From contig CAWBLP010000015.1 of NCBI GenBank assembly GCA_963789495.1, positions 1 through 64,000 of the forward strand: a DNA stretch of 64,000 nt, given 5' to 3'. This document shows positions 17,948-27,161 of the stretch, piece after piece. Made by a program: the position numbers and the translations under genes. Below the pieces are notes generated by a model, which searched no databases, was not told the DNA's origin, and saw nothing but the letters and a program-made list of their open reading frames with translations. This stretch comes from CAWBLP01 sp963789495 (GTDB taxonomy: Bacteria; Pseudomonadota; Alphaproteobacteria; Acetobacterales; Acetobacteraceae). Position 1 is the stretch's first letter, and each line of letters starts with the position of its first letter.

Positions 17948-18126
17948 AGCCCGACCCCTGCGCGCATCGGCGGCCAGGGTTCGGCGGCGGGATCGGTCGG
18001 CACCTGCACGGCGCCCGCATTGTTCAGCGCCTGCGCGGCGGCCGCGGCCACGTCGTCGGGGAATTCCGCCAGCGCCTTGTCCAGGCCGGCGGCGCGCGCC
18101 AGGGCGGCGACGAGAGATTGGTCCAT
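17944..18126 (-). CDS. Small AtzG-like (DUF4089) amidase partner
   Basis: This 60-residue protein starts MDQSLVAALARAAGLDKALAEFPDDVAAA and ends in a proline-rich tail. Its helix pattern and position resemble AtzG, which forms a complex with the amidase AtzE in the carboxybiuret/cyanuric acid pathway. Its stop overlaps the amidase GTG start (GTGA), a sign of coupled translation. No cyanuric acid hydrolase or allophanate hydrolase is nearby, so the actual amide substrate may differ. Confidence 0.75.
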   Translation of the reverse strand: MDQSLVAALARAAGLDKALAEFPDDVAAAAAQALNNAGAVQVPTDPAAEPWPPMRAGVGL

Positions 18127-18339
18127 GAGATGAGTCCCTGCCTGCTGCTGGGGCGATCATGCTGCGGGTGCGAGTTTGGGGAAAGGGGGCGTAGCAGAAT
18201 GGAGGAAGGCGCGACGGCGTCGCATCCTCCGCGCTGGAGCGAACCGGCCCAGGCCTGCTCATTTGACAGGACACGCCGATCGGTTGCCGCATGGCCTGGC
18301 GCTGCTGGCCCGGGCGTCGATGCCCCCAAGGAGGACCCC

Positions 18340-18747
18340 ATGAAGATCAAGCTGCATCACCTGAACCTGTGCTCGAAGGACGTTCCGGCGATGAACGAAT
18401 TCTACAGCTCTGTCCTGGACCTGGAGCCCGAGCCGTCGCTGGCGGGTGCCCGGATAAAGGATGACGGCTATTCCGCCGACGTCGCCTTCGTGACCGACGG
18501 GCAGACCCAGTTCCATCTGGCCACCAAGGACCTCGGCCTTGGCTTCCGCATGAAGCATATGGTCAACCCGGTGGAGCGCGGCCATATCGCCTTCCGCACC
18601 GACGACATCGAGGCTTTCAAGAAGCGGCTCGACGAGAAGGGCATCCCCTATTCCGACTACGGCAAATGGGCGATGAACGGCTGGTACCAGATTTTCTTCT
18701 ACGACCCCGACGGCAACATCATCGAGGTTCACCAGGCCGACGCGTGA
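18340..18747 (+). CDS. VOC-family (glyoxalase/dioxygenase fold) protein
   Basis: This is a 135-residue single-domain vicinal-oxygen-chelate protein. It has two beta-alpha-beta-beta-beta modules: LHHLNLCSKDVPAMNEFYSS and HIAFRTDDIEAFKKRL, then FFYDPDGNIIEVHQ. Candidate metal ligands are the early histidines, the His of GHIAF and the Glu of IIEVH. The start ATG at 18340 has an excellent AAGGAGG. It is divergent from the atzG-like gene and 45 bases before a dehydrogenase, so it probably belongs to the same catabolic unit. Confidence 0.85.
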   Translation: MKIKLHHLNLCSKDVPAMNEFYSSVLDLEPEPSLAGARIKDDGYSADVAFVTDGQTQFHLATKDLGLGFRMKHMVNPVERGHIAFRTDDIEAFKKRLDEKGIPYSDYGKWAMNGWYQIFFYDPDGNIIEVHQADA

Positions 18748-18792
18748 ATGCCGCGCGCTTGAGTCCACCGATCATCGGAGACCGCGACTGAC

Positions 18793-19693
18793 ATGCCAGA
18801 GCAGACAGTGATCGGCTTCCTTGGCCTCGGCCAGATGGGCGCGCCGATGGCCGAACGGCTGCTGGCGCCGGATGTGCGCCTGCATGTGTTCGATCCGCGC
18901 CCGGCGGCAATGGCGCCGTTTGCCGAACGCGGCGCGATCGCCTCCGACTCGCCCGCGGCGGTGGCGGCGGCGGCGGAGATCGTCTTCGCCTGCCTGCCCA
19001 ACCCGCAGGTCAGCGAGGCCGTCGCCGCCGAAATCGCCGGCGGGTCCGCCGTGCGGTTGTACGCCGAAATGTCGACCATCGGGCGGGAGCCGGTGGAGCG
19101 CATCGCGGCGCTGCTGGCGGAGCGCGGCATCGCCTGCGTGGATGCGCCGATCAGCGGTGGCCCGGCGGGCGCGCGAGCCGGCACGCTGGCGATGCTCGCG
19201 GCGGGTGATCCGGCCGCGGTGGCGGCGCTGCGGCCGTGGCAGCTTCGCATCGGCAAGACGGTGTTCGTCATCGGTGAGCGGCCGGGCCAGGCGCAGGTGA
19301 TGAAGCTGGTGAACAACCTGCTGTTCGCCACCAATCTCGTGGCCGCGATGGAGGGGCTGGCGATGGGCGCCAAGGCCGGGCTGGATGCCGACACCATGCT
19401 GGCCATGGTGAATGCCGGCACCGGGCGGAGCATGGCCAGCGAGCAGGTGCTGGAGGAGGTGGTCAACGGCCGCTTCGCCTTCGGCGCGGCGCTGTCGGTG
19501 CTGGACAAGGACATGCGGCTGGGCCTGGCCGAGGCGACCTCGCTGAACGTGCCGATGTGGACCTTGGAGCAGGCGGCGCGGGTCTGGCGCTTCGCGGCGA
19601 GCCAGGGCGCGGGGGCCGAGGACCTGACCGGCCTGGCGCGGTTCATGGAGTTCCTGGGCGGGGACAAGATTTCGGCGGCCGGGGGTGGAGTAG
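18793..19693 (+). pseudogene. NAD(P)-dependent beta-hydroxyacid dehydrogenase (3-HIBDH family), probable 3' frameshift
   Basis: The protein begins with a Rossmann motif, IGFLGLGQMGAPMAERLL. It then has YAEMSTIGREP, the substrate loop VDAPISGGPAGARAGTLA, and the catalytic lysine region VMKLVNNLLFATN near residue 172, as in 3-hydroxyisobutyrate and tartronate semialdehyde reductases. As written, the frame runs on far past the family end. Removing one G from the G5 run at about 19681 gives an ending AAGVE and a stop at 19691-19693. The enzyme is otherwise intact, so an indel error is likely. Confidence 0.75.
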
Positions 19694-19714
19694 GGGTCCC
19701 GGGCGGCGTTGGCC

Positions 19715-19813
19715 GGTCTTCATCCTGCACGACGACGGCAGGGCGCAGCTTGTTCGGCTCCGGCGCCAGGGCGCCGCCGTGCCAGTCGACAATCACGATG
19801 TCGCCGACGCCAT
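19715..19813 (-). pseudogene. Fragment of a PemK/MazF-like toxin gene (N-terminal piece)
   Basis: On the minus strand about 33 codons read GDIVIVDWHGGALAPEPNK and then LRPAVVVQDEDR, a clear match to the N-terminal strand region of PemK/MazF-type toxins. The rest of the gene is missing, because the frame then runs antisense into the dehydrogenase. The expected start needs a one-base correction (ATG-G-GCGTC). No antitoxin is present. It looks like a remnant left by a deletion. Confidence 0.5.
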
Positions 19814-19888
19814 TTACTCGCCCCCCGACTTTCCCCCCCGCCACGCCCGCGCTAAACCGGGCCCAGAACGCCCAAGGGACCACGACGC

Positions 19889-20574
19889 ATGATCAACAAG
19901 ATCGTCCAGTCCATGGCCGACGCCATGGCGGGCATCAAGGACGGCTCCACCGTGCTGATCGGGGGCTTCGGCGCCGTCGGCCAGCCCAACGCCCTGATCG
20001 ACGGGCTGATCGAGCAAGGCGCCAGCGACCTCACCGTCGCCTGCAACAATGCCGGCGTCGGCCATGTCGGCCTCGCCCGCCTGATGGAACTCGGCCGGGT
20101 CAGCAAGATCGTCTGCTCCTTCCCGCGCAGCTCCGATCCGGTGGTGTTCGAGACGCTGTATCGCGCCGGCAAGATCGAGCTGGAGATCGTGCCACAGGGC
20201 ACGCTCGCCGAACGCATGCGCGCGGCCGGCGCCGGCGTGCCGCTGTTCTTCACCGCCACCGGCGTCGGCACCAAGATGGCGGTCGGCAAGGAGCATCGCG
20301 AGATCGACGGCCGCACCTACATCGCTGGAACAATCGCTGCCCGGCGATGTCGCGCTGGTGGAGGCGTGGGAGGCCGATCGCTGGGGCAACCTGACCTTCA
20401 AGGAGGCCGGCCGCAACTTCAACCCGGTGATGGCGATGGCCGGCAGGCTGACCATCGTGCAGACCCAGCACATCCGGGAACTCGGCGAGCTCGAACCCCG
20501 ACCATGTCGTGACCCCGGGCATCTTCGTGGACCGCGTGCTGCACGTGCCCTACGGTGATCCCTCCGGTTTCTGA
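19889..20574 (+). pseudogene. 3-oxoacid CoA-transferase subunit A, two frameshifts
   Basis: The subunit begins INKIVQSMADAMAGIKDGST and has VLIGGFGAVGQPNALIDGL and CNNAGVGHVGLARL, the CoA-binding fold of SCOT/PcaI subunits. One extra base near 20325 (TACATC-G-CTGGAA) and another near 20498 (CCCC for CCC) break the frame. Between and after them the family sequence continues (LPGDVALVEAWEADRWGNL, then DHVVTPGIFVDRVLHV) to TGA 20572-20574. The downstream B subunit is intact and 15 bases away. The pair would move CoA from succinyl-CoA to a 3-oxoacid. Confidence 0.85.
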
Positions 20575-20589
20575 GCGAAAGAGGCCCCC

Positions 20590-21255
20590 ATGCCCGATAC
20601 CGCCACCGCCGACATCAAGCCGTTCACCCGCCCGCAGATGGCCGCCCGTGTGGCGCAGGACATCCCGGAAGGCTGGTATGTGAACCTGGGAATCGGCATC
20701 CCCACCGCCGTCGCCGACCACGTGCCGCTGGATCGCGAGGTGATCTTCCATTCCGAGAACGGCGTGCTGGGCATGGGTCCCGCGCCGGAGAAGGACAAGA
20801 TCGATCCCTGGCTGATCAATGCCGGCAAGCAATACGTCACGCTGCGCCAGGGCGGCAGCTTCTGCCACCACGCCGACAGCTTCTCCATGATCCGCGGCGG
20901 CCATCTGGACCTGTGCGTCCTCGGCGCCTTCCAGGTCGCGGATAACGGCGACATCGCCAACTGGGCCACCTCGGAGAACGACACCGCCCCCGCGGTCGGC
21001 GGCGCCATGGACCTGGCGGCCGGGGCCAAGCGGCTCTGGGTGCTGATGGAGCACACCACCAAGGACGGCACGCCGAAACTGGTGCAGCGCTGCTCCTATC
21101 CGCTGACCGCGGTCGGCGCGGTGAAGCGCGTCTACACCAACCTGGCGGTGCTCGACGTGACGGAGCGCGGCTTCGTGGTGCTGGACATGGCACCCGGTGT
21201 CACGCTGGACGCGTTGCAGGCCCGCACCGACGCCAAGCTGCATCTGCCGGCGTAG
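20590..21255 (+). CDS. 3-oxoacid CoA-transferase subunit B
   Basis: This is a 221-residue subunit with VNLGIGIPTAVADHV, the catalytic glutamate in FHSENGVLGMGP near residue 53, and GGHLDLCVLGAFQVADNGD. The length and motifs match PcaJ/ScoB. With subunit A it would activate 3-oxoadipate, acetoacetate or a similar acid; the local acyl-CoA dehydrogenase and hydratase do not settle which. Confidence 0.9.
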   Translation: MPDTATADIKPFTRPQMAARVAQDIPEGWYVNLGIGIPTAVADHVPLDREVIFHSENGVLGMGPAPEKDKIDPWLINAGKQYVTLRQGGSFCHHADSFSMIRGGHLDLCVLGAFQVADNGDIANWATSENDTAPAVGGAMDLAAGAKRLWVLMEHTTKDGTPKLVQRCSYPLTAVGAVKRVYTNLAVLDVTERGFVVLDMAPGVTLDALQARTDAKLHLPA

Positions 21256-21295
21256 CGTTCGCCCTATCATCGGACCGCGCGGACGGGAGGCTGAC

Positions 21296-22345
21296 ATGGA
21301 CCCGCTTGAACACCTGCAGATGATCAAGGACAGCGCGGCCGGCATCGCGCCGCGCAAGGGCGACTTCAAGCGCATCCGCGCCCTGCGTTTCACCGAGCCC
21401 GGCTTCGACCGCGCCACCTGGCGGGAGATGTGCAACATGGGCTGGCTCGGCATGCGCGTGCCCGAAGAGTCCGGTGGCGCCGGGCTCGGGGTGCGGGAAT
21501 TCTGCGGCCTGGCCGAGGAACTCGGCGGCAGCCTGGCACCCGAACCGCTGATCCCCGCCGCGATGGCCGCCGTGCTGCTGCCCGCCGAACACCTGCCGGA
21601 GGTGCTGTCGGGCAACCGCATCGTGCTGCCGGCCTGGCAGGAGAAGCCCAACAGCATCGAAACCGTCGGCGACACCGTGCTGCGTGACGGCAAGCTGACC
21701 GGCCGCAAGACCTTCATCCCGATGGCCGCCGGCGCCGATGCCTTCCTGGTCACGGTTCCGGGCGGGCTGGCGCTGGTGGAGCGCAATGCGCCGGGGGTCC
21801 ACCTGGAGCTGCAGCAGACCCAGGACGGCGGCAATATGGGCACGCTGACCCTGGACAACGCGCCGGCCGAGGCGATCGACGGCGACCCGACCGAAGCGCT
21901 GGACGTGACCATCATGGCGACCTCGGCCTATCTGCTGGGCCTGATCGATCGCGCCATGTCGATCACCCTGGACTACATGAAGACGCGCGAGCAGTTCGGC
22001 CAGAAGATCGGCGCCTTCCAGGCGTTGCAGCACCGCGCCGCGGACATGCAGATCCAGCTCTCGCTGACCCGCGCGGTGGTGAACTCCGCCGCCTATGCGG
22101 TGGACAACGAGCCCCGCCGCGCCGCCCGCCAGGGCGCGGTGTCGCGCGCCAAGGTGCGGGCCTCCGACGCCGGCATGGTGGTGACGCGCGCCTGCGTCCA
22201 ACTGCATGGCGGCATCGGCTACACGGATGCGGCCGATATCGGGCTGTTCCTGCGCCGCGCCATGGTGCTGGTGCCGATGTATGGCGGCCCCTCGGTGCAT
22301 CGCGCCCGCTTCCGGGTGGTGGCACCGGAGACCGATGATGAATGA
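21296..22345 (+). CDS. Acyl-CoA dehydrogenase family protein
   Basis: This is a 349-residue flavoprotein. The N-terminal helical domain has GWLGMRVPEESGGAGLGVREF. The C-terminal domain has YMKTREQFGQKIGAFQALQHRAADM and VQLHGGIGYTDAADIG, the FAD and dimer-contact motifs. It is shorter than typical 380-residue members, like the partner subunits of some heteromeric dehydrogenases. ATG 21296 follows GGGAGG. It overlaps the next gene, an enoyl-CoA hydratase, so successive steps of one acyl-CoA route are likely encoded together. Confidence 0.87.
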   Translation: MDPLEHLQMIKDSAAGIAPRKGDFKRIRALRFTEPGFDRATWREMCNMGWLGMRVPEESGGAGLGVREFCGLAEELGGSLAPEPLIPAAMAAVLLPAEHLPEVLSGNRIVLPAWQEKPNSIETVGDTVLRDGKLTGRKTFIPMAAGADAFLVTVPGGLALVERNAPGVHLELQQTQDGGNMGTLTLDNAPAEAIDGDPTEALDVTIMATSAYLLGLIDRAMSITLDYMKTREQFGQKIGAFQALQHRAADMQIQLSLTRAVVNSAAYAVDNEPRRAARQGAVSRAKVRASDAGMVVTRACVQLHGGIGYTDAADIGLFLRRAMVLVPMYGGPSVHRARFRVVAPETDDE

Positions 22346-23135
22346 CACGGTGGGAAATGCCGCGGCGGGCGCCGCCGCCGGGGTGATCCAGGCCCGCGAC
22401 GGCACCACCCTGGTGGTGACGCTGAACTATCCGCAGCGGCGCAATGCGCTGTCGATGCCGATCCGTGAGGCGCTGATTGCCGCGTTCGAGCAGGCCGAAG
22501 CGGACCGCGCCATCCGCGCCATCGTGCTGACCGGCGCCGGCGGCACGTTCTGCGCCGGCGGCGACATCAGCGGCATGCATATCGCGGACCTGGCGCAGGG
22601 CCGCGAACGGTTCCGCGTCACCCATCGGCTGGTGAAGCTGATGGTGCACGCCGCCAAGCCGATCGTGGCGGCGGTGGAGGGTTTTGCCGTCGGCGCCGGT
22701 CTGTCCCTGGCGCTGTGCTGCGACACCGTCGTCGCGGCGCAGGACGCCCGGTTCGGCGCCCCGTTCGGACGGGTGGGGCTGATTGCCGATTGCGGCCTGA
22801 ACCACACGCTGCCGCTGCGCATCGGTGCCGGCCGCGCCCGGCAGATGCTGCTGTACGGCGAGCAGATGGATGCGGCGACGGCGGAACGCGTCGGCCTGGT
22901 GGACCATGTCGTGGCCAAAGGCGGCACGTTGGACGTCGCGTTGCAACGCGCCCGCGCGCTGGCGGAGACCGCGCCGCTGCCGCTGGCTCTCACCAAGGCG
23001 CTGCTGGCCGAGGGCCTGGATGCCGCGCTGGATCGCGAGCGGGAGATGCAAAGCACGCTGTTCCTGACCGCCGATCATGCGGAAGGGCGCGACGCGTTCC
23101 TGGCGAAGCGCAAGCCGGTGTTCGTCGGCGCCTGA
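22335..23135 (+). CDS. Enoyl-CoA hydratase
   Basis: This is a 266-residue crotonase. LNYPQRRNALSMPIREALIAAFE opens the fold, TGAGGTFCAGGDISGM and AAVEGFAVGAGLSLALCCD form the oxyanion hole, and RFGAPFGRVGLIADCGL holds the catalytic region. It starts at ATG 22335, overlapping the dehydrogenase stop by 11 bases, a sign of coupled translation. It would hydrate the enoyl-CoA made by the preceding enzyme. Confidence 0.9.
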   Translation: MMNDTVGNAAAGAAAGVIQARDGTTLVVTLNYPQRRNALSMPIREALIAAFEQAEADRAIRAIVLTGAGGTFCAGGDISGMHIADLAQGRERFRVTHRLVKLMVHAAKPIVAAVEGFAVGAGLSLALCCDTVVAAQDARFGAPFGRVGLIADCGLNHTLPLRIGAGRARQMLLYGEQMDAATAERVGLVDHVVAKGGTLDVALQRARALAETAPLPLALTKALLAEGLDAALDREREMQSTLFLTADHAEGRDAFLAKRKPVFVGA

Positions 23136-23298
23136 GCGCCCCAAATGCGGCCCGGTCCCGCCTGCCATCCACATCCTGCCATCTGGCGTCCCGAAATCCC
23201 GCGGTCCCGCCATCCCGAACCTTTGCCATTTCGATGATCCGCGTCGCCGCTGGTGCCGCCGACATCCAGGCTGACGCCTCGTCCCGCGGAGCTGCCTC

Positions 23299-24252
23299 AT
23301 GACCCGCCACAACCGCATCGATGCGATCGGCGGCAGCATCCTGGTGGTGCTGTGTGCCTTCTGGGGGCTGACCCAGGTCGCCATCAAACTCGCCGGACAG
23401 GAAGGCCTGCCGCCGATGCTACAGGCCGGGCTCCGCTCGACCGGCGCCGCGCTGCTGCTGTGCGGCTGGACCGCATTGCGTCACGGCCCCGCCGGCCTGC
23501 GCGCCCTGTTCGCCCGCGACGGCGCGTTCTGGCCCGGCATGCTGATCGGCGCGATGTTCGCCGCCGAGTTCCTGTGCATCTATCCCGGCATGCAGCTCAC
23601 CACCGCGTCGCGCGGCACGCTGTTCCTCTACACCGCGCCATTCTGGGTCGCGATCGGCGCGCATGTCCTGGTACCCGGTGAGCGGCTCAACCCGCGCCAG
23701 GTGGCGGGCCTGGTCTGTGCCTTCGTCGGAGTCGGCTGCGCCGTCGCCGACGGGCTGTTGCAGGGTGGCGGCAATCCGGTCGGCGACGCCCTGATCAGCC
23801 TCGGTGCCGCCGCCTGGGGACTGACCACCGTGACCATAAAGGTCAATCGCCGGCTGCGTGCGATCACGCCGGCGAAGCAGCTGCTCTACCAGCTCGTCGG
23901 CTCCATCCCCTATTTCCTGGTTGCCGCTTCGCTGATGGGTCAGCTTTCCGCCAGCCAGGCCACGCAAGGCGCCTGGGCCTGGCTGGTCTATCAGACCGTG
24001 GTGGTGGCCTTCATCAGCTACCTCACCTGGTTCTGGCTGATCGCACATTACCCCGCGGGACGGCTCTCGGCGTTCTCCTTCCTGACGCCGATCTTCGGCG
24101 CCCTGGCCGGCGCCTGGCTGCTGCACGAGCATATTTCCCTGGAACTGCTGCTGGCGCTGCTGTTCGTCGCCATCGGCATAAGGCTGGTCAACGGCCCCAA
24201 ACCCGCGCCGGTATCCGCGCTGGGTCCGGCGGTTACGGCGCCGCGGGCTTGA
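23299..24252 (+). CDS. EamA-family (DMT) transporter
   Basis: This is a 317-residue integral membrane protein with about ten predicted transmembrane helices in two EamA repeats. The first has ILVVLCAFWGLTQVAIKLA, the second LISLGAAAWGLTTVTIK. The end has FSFLTPIFGALAGAWLLHE, the common EamA C-terminal motif. It probably exports amino acids or metabolites. Its 3' end overlaps the convergent TPR gene by 20 bases. Confidence 0.88.
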   Translation: MTRHNRIDAIGGSILVVLCAFWGLTQVAIKLAGQEGLPPMLQAGLRSTGAALLLCGWTALRHGPAGLRALFARDGAFWPGMLIGAMFAAEFLCIYPGMQLTTASRGTLFLYTAPFWVAIGAHVLVPGERLNPRQVAGLVCAFVGVGCAVADGLLQGGGNPVGDALISLGAAAWGLTTVTIKVNRRLRAITPAKQLLYQLVGSIPYFLVAASLMGQLSASQATQGAWAWLVYQTVVVAFISYLTWFWLIAHYPAGRLSAFSFLTPIFGALAGAWLLHEHISLELLLALLFVAIGIRLVNGPKPAPVSALGPAVTAPRA

Positions 24253-25414
24253 AATACAGGAAGGCGTTCTGCCCGATGTGATAGCCCGGCGGCTGCAGCC
24301 CGTACGGGGGGAACGCCACGCTGCCCAGACAGCCGGTGAAGATGCTGTCGTGGATCAGGCAATGGCCGCGAATGGTTGGCCATACCGCCTCGGCCAGCAC
24401 ATCCTGATCGATGTGGTCGTTCTCCACCCGCCACGCCGTATAGGCCTGCATCAGCCGCGGCGTATCGGGCAGGATGTTGCCGACACCGCCCCACATCCCC
24501 GCCAGCAGCAGGTCGGTGTGGGTGTACCAGTCCCGCATCGCGTGGAAATGGAAGCGCGACTGCAGCCAGGCATCCACCGCGACGCGCTCCCGCACGCTCA
24601 GCAGCGAATCGGCGTCGCGGATCAGGAAGCGACGCACCGAGGGATCGGCGATCACATCGAACCGCCACAGCAGCTTGCGGTGCTGCGGCAGATCGGGCGG
24701 CAGCATCATCGGCCGCAATTGCACGCCGCGCCCGGCCAGGTCCAGCAGATAGGGCTGCGGCACGGTGTGGTCGTGATACAGCCGGATGGTCCAGCCCGGG
24801 AACAGATGCGGCGCAATCCGCACATTCTCCGACAGCGGCGCCATGTAGCGCGGGTTATCACCCCACAGGCAGTAGGAGATGATGTTCTCGGCGGGATTGG
24901 TCCAGTTGAACGCCGGCGGCAGGCTCTGCGGCATGCTCGCCAGCGGCGTGCGACCGCCGAACTTGCGATCCTTGGATTCCAGCGCGCCGCGGCCGGCGGC
25001 CACCGCTTCCTCCAGCCGGCCGATCTGCGCATAGGCGTCGCACAGGCAGTCATGCACGTTAGGGCTGTCGGAACCCAACACCAGCGCCTGCTTGCAATGC
25101 TCGATCGCACTGCCCGGATCAGCGGCGGCCAGCAGGAACACCGCCAGGTTTTCCTGGATTGCGGCGTTCTGCGGGAACAGGAGGCTGCCTTCCCGCAACA
25201 CGGCAATTCCCTCGGCCACCAGCCGCTGATTGTACAGCATCAGGCCGAGGAACAGGAAATCGTCCGGTGCATCCCGCCCCGACGCTTTCGCTTCGGCGCG
25301 GGTGCGCTGCTGCAGGGCGATGGCCTCGTCCAGTGCGCCACGCCCATACGCTGCGTGCACTGCCTGACGCAGCGCCTCCAGCGAGTCCGTGTCGCTCGGG
25401 GTCCCCTGCGACAT
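24233..25414 (-). CDS. TPR-domain protein with a glycosyltransferase-like C-terminal region
   Basis: This is a 393-residue protein. Residues 10-140 form TPR-like helical pairs (ALDEAIALQQRTRAEA, AAIQENLAVFLLAAADPGSA, NVHDCLCDAYAQIGRLEEAV). The rest contains IISYCLWGDNPRYMAPLSEN, FLIRDADSLLSVRERVAVD and MWGGVGNILPDTPRLM, similar to proteins of unknown function with a GT-like Asp-x-Asp (RDADS). No signal peptide is seen. It is followed after 5 bases by the upstream SIMPL gene in the same direction. Confidence 0.75.
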   Translation of the reverse strand: MSQGTPSDTDSLEALRQAVHAAYGRGALDEAIALQQRTRAEAKASGRDAPDDFLFLGLMLYNQRLVAEGIAVLREGSLLFPQNAAIQENLAVFLLAAADPGSAIEHCKQALVLGSDSPNVHDCLCDAYAQIGRLEEAVAAGRGALESKDRKFGGRTPLASMPQSLPPAFNWTNPAENIISYCLWGDNPRYMAPLSENVRIAPHLFPGWTIRLYHDHTVPQPYLLDLAGRGVQLRPMMLPPDLPQHRKLLWRFDVIADPSVRRFLIRDADSLLSVRERVAVDAWLQSRFHFHAMRDWYTHTDLLLAGMWGGVGNILPDTPRLMQAYTAWRVENDHIDQDVLAEAVWPTIRGHCLIHDSIFTGCLGSVAFPPYGLQPPGYHIGQNAFLYFKPAAP

Positions 25415-25419
25415 CGCCT

Positions 25420-26103
25420 TCAGCGCGGCAGCAGAATGACGTCCGCTTCGGCGGTGGCACTGACCGGCACATCCCCGGCCACGGCATTGGCCGGCGCCGC
25501 TGCGGGCGATGCGCCGACCGTCGCGGTCATCATGCGCGGGAACGGCGGCGGGGGCGCAGAACTGTCCAGCCGCACTTCCTTGAACGAGTCGAAGCGCAGG
25601 CCGAGCAACGCCGCAGCTTCTTCTGCCCGGCCGCGCAGCCGGGTGAGCGCCTGCTTTGTGGCGTCGGCATGCGCTTTCTGTTCCGTTTCGCGCGCCAGGC
25701 GCCAGGCCAATTCCCCGGTGGCGAAGCCCTTCTGTTGCAGCGCGCTGGTGAGTTTCAGCAACGCCGCACCATCCGCGCTGTGCAGTTGCAGCGACTGCCC
25801 GGCCTGCCAGCGTTCAGTGCGATCCTGCGGTGTGGGACCGACGCGCCACACCGTGTAGCCGCCGGTCGAGACCGTCACCGCCGGTACTTGATGTGCCTGC
25901 GCCACCGCAGCGGCGATCATCGCGTTGACCCGCGCCTGGGCATCCGCCGCACTTGCGCTGACCGCTTCCGCGCGCAGCGTGGCGTCGAGTTCATCCGGCG
26001 CCACCATCAGCGTCGCGGTCTCGGCAAGATGCAGCACAGTATCCGCGCAGGCAGGCCAGGCTGCCAGCAGGACGGCGAGCGCACAGGCAGCGAAACGGAT
26101 CAT
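25420..26103 (-). CDS. SIMPL-domain (DUF541) periplasmic protein
   Basis: This is a 227-residue exported protein. MIRFAACALAVLLAAWPACA is a clear signal peptide with cleavage before DTVLH. The mature part has AETATLMVAPDELDATLRAE, the conserved start of SIMPL/DUF541 proteins, and a long central helix region. The function of the family is poorly known (oxidative stress and membrane stress links). ATG 26103 is chosen because it begins the signal peptide. Minus strand, just upstream of the TPR gene. Confidence 0.82.
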   Translation of the reverse strand: MIRFAACALAVLLAAWPACADTVLHLAETATLMVAPDELDATLRAEAVSASAADAQARVNAMIAAAVAQAHQVPAVTVSTGGYTVWRVGPTPQDRTERWQAGQSLQLHSADGAALLKLTSALQQKGFATGELAWRLARETEQKAHADATKQALTRLRGRAEEAAALLGLRFDSFKEVRLDSSAPPPPFPRMMTATVGASPAAAPANAVAGDVPVSATAEADVILLPR

Positions 26104-26263
26104 GCAGCGTCTCCAGGGTCGTTGCGGTCGGCACCCTGCCCGCGCCGTGGCACAGGAGCAAGCGGGATCGGGCCGGCGCGATGAGATAGCGATTGAGGCC
26201 GCTTCCCAAACCCCGCGGCATTGGCCAGAGTGCTGGTTGGAAACGTCACACAGATAGATAAAA

Positions 26264-27142
26264 ATGGATCTGTCGTTCGACCTGCTGGGCAACGCCCTCG
26301 TGTCCGGAGTGTTGCTCGGGGGCTTCTACGCCGGCGTGACGATCGGTGTCTCGATCTCCTTCGGAATGCTCGACATCGTCAACATCGCGCATCCTGCCTT
26401 CATCATCCTTGGCTCCTACATCGCCTATATCAGCAACGCCTGGTTCGGTATCGATCCGATCCTGGCCAGCATCCTGGCGGCTCCCGCATTCTACCTGCTG
26501 GGTGCTGGGATTTACGGGATCTATGACGTCGCGTTCGAGCGACGCGGCGACACGTCGCTGCGTGGCCTGGCCTTCTTCTTCGGCCTGCTGTTCATCACCG
26601 AGGTCATGCTGGTACTGGTGTTCGGCGTGGACTACCGGCTGGTCGACGCGCCGTATATCGGACCCAGCCTGCATCTGGGTGTGATCGAACTGCCGTTGCG
26701 CCTGCTGGTGCCGTGTCTGGTGTCGCTGGCGACGCTGGGCGGCTTGCAGTTGTATCTGTCGCATAGTTTCATCGGCCGAGCGGTGCAGGCGGTGGCGCAG
26801 GATCCGTTGGCGTTGCGGCTGATGGCGGCGAACCCGAGCCGCATCAAGCGCATCGCATTTGGCCTGTCGATTGCCACGGCATCGATCGCCGGCGCGATCC
26901 TGATCATCATACAGCCGGTGGAGCCGTCGATCGGGCGCGACTATATCGGCCGCATCTTCGCGATCTGCGTGCTGGGTGGTCTCGGCAGTTTCGCCGGCAC
27001 GCTGGTGGCCGCGATGATGTTGGGTATTGCCGAGAGTCTGACGGCAACCTTCTACGGTCCGTCCTGGTCTCCCGCGGTGGCGTTCGGCGTGCTGCTGCTG
27101 ACGCTGGCGGTTCGGCCCAGCGGCATTTTCGGGAGGGGATGA
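26264..27142 (+). CDS. livH: Branched-chain-type ABC transporter permease LivH
   Basis: This is a 292-residue inner-membrane permease with about eight hydrophobic segments. It opens LLGNALVSGVLLGGFYAGV and has ISFGMLDIVNIAHPAFIILG, the typical LivH motif, then CVLGGLGSFAGTLVAAMMLG near the end. It leads a five-part Liv system: LivH, LivM, LivG and LivF here and a binding protein convergent at 29836-31095. The substrate may be an amino acid, urea or an aromatic acid. The flanking ring-cleavage genes favour a catabolic substrate. Confidence 0.9.
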   Translation: MDLSFDLLGNALVSGVLLGGFYAGVTIGVSISFGMLDIVNIAHPAFIILGSYIAYISNAWFGIDPILASILAAPAFYLLGAGIYGIYDVAFERRGDTSLRGLAFFFGLLFITEVMLVLVFGVDYRLVDAPYIGPSLHLGVIELPLRLLVPCLVSLATLGGLQLYLSHSFIGRAVQAVAQDPLALRLMAANPSRIKRIAFGLSIATASIAGAILIIIQPVEPSIGRDYIGRIFAICVLGGLGSFAGTLVAAMMLGIAESLTATFYGPSWSPAVAFGVLLLTLAVRPSGIFGRG

Positions 27143-27161
27143 TGCCCTGCGGCGCGCGTTG

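Noticed and set aside
18729..19883. Long minus-strand frame of 384 residues
   Set aside because: Apart from a 33-codon toxin-like stretch it is the antisense of the dehydrogenase gene.
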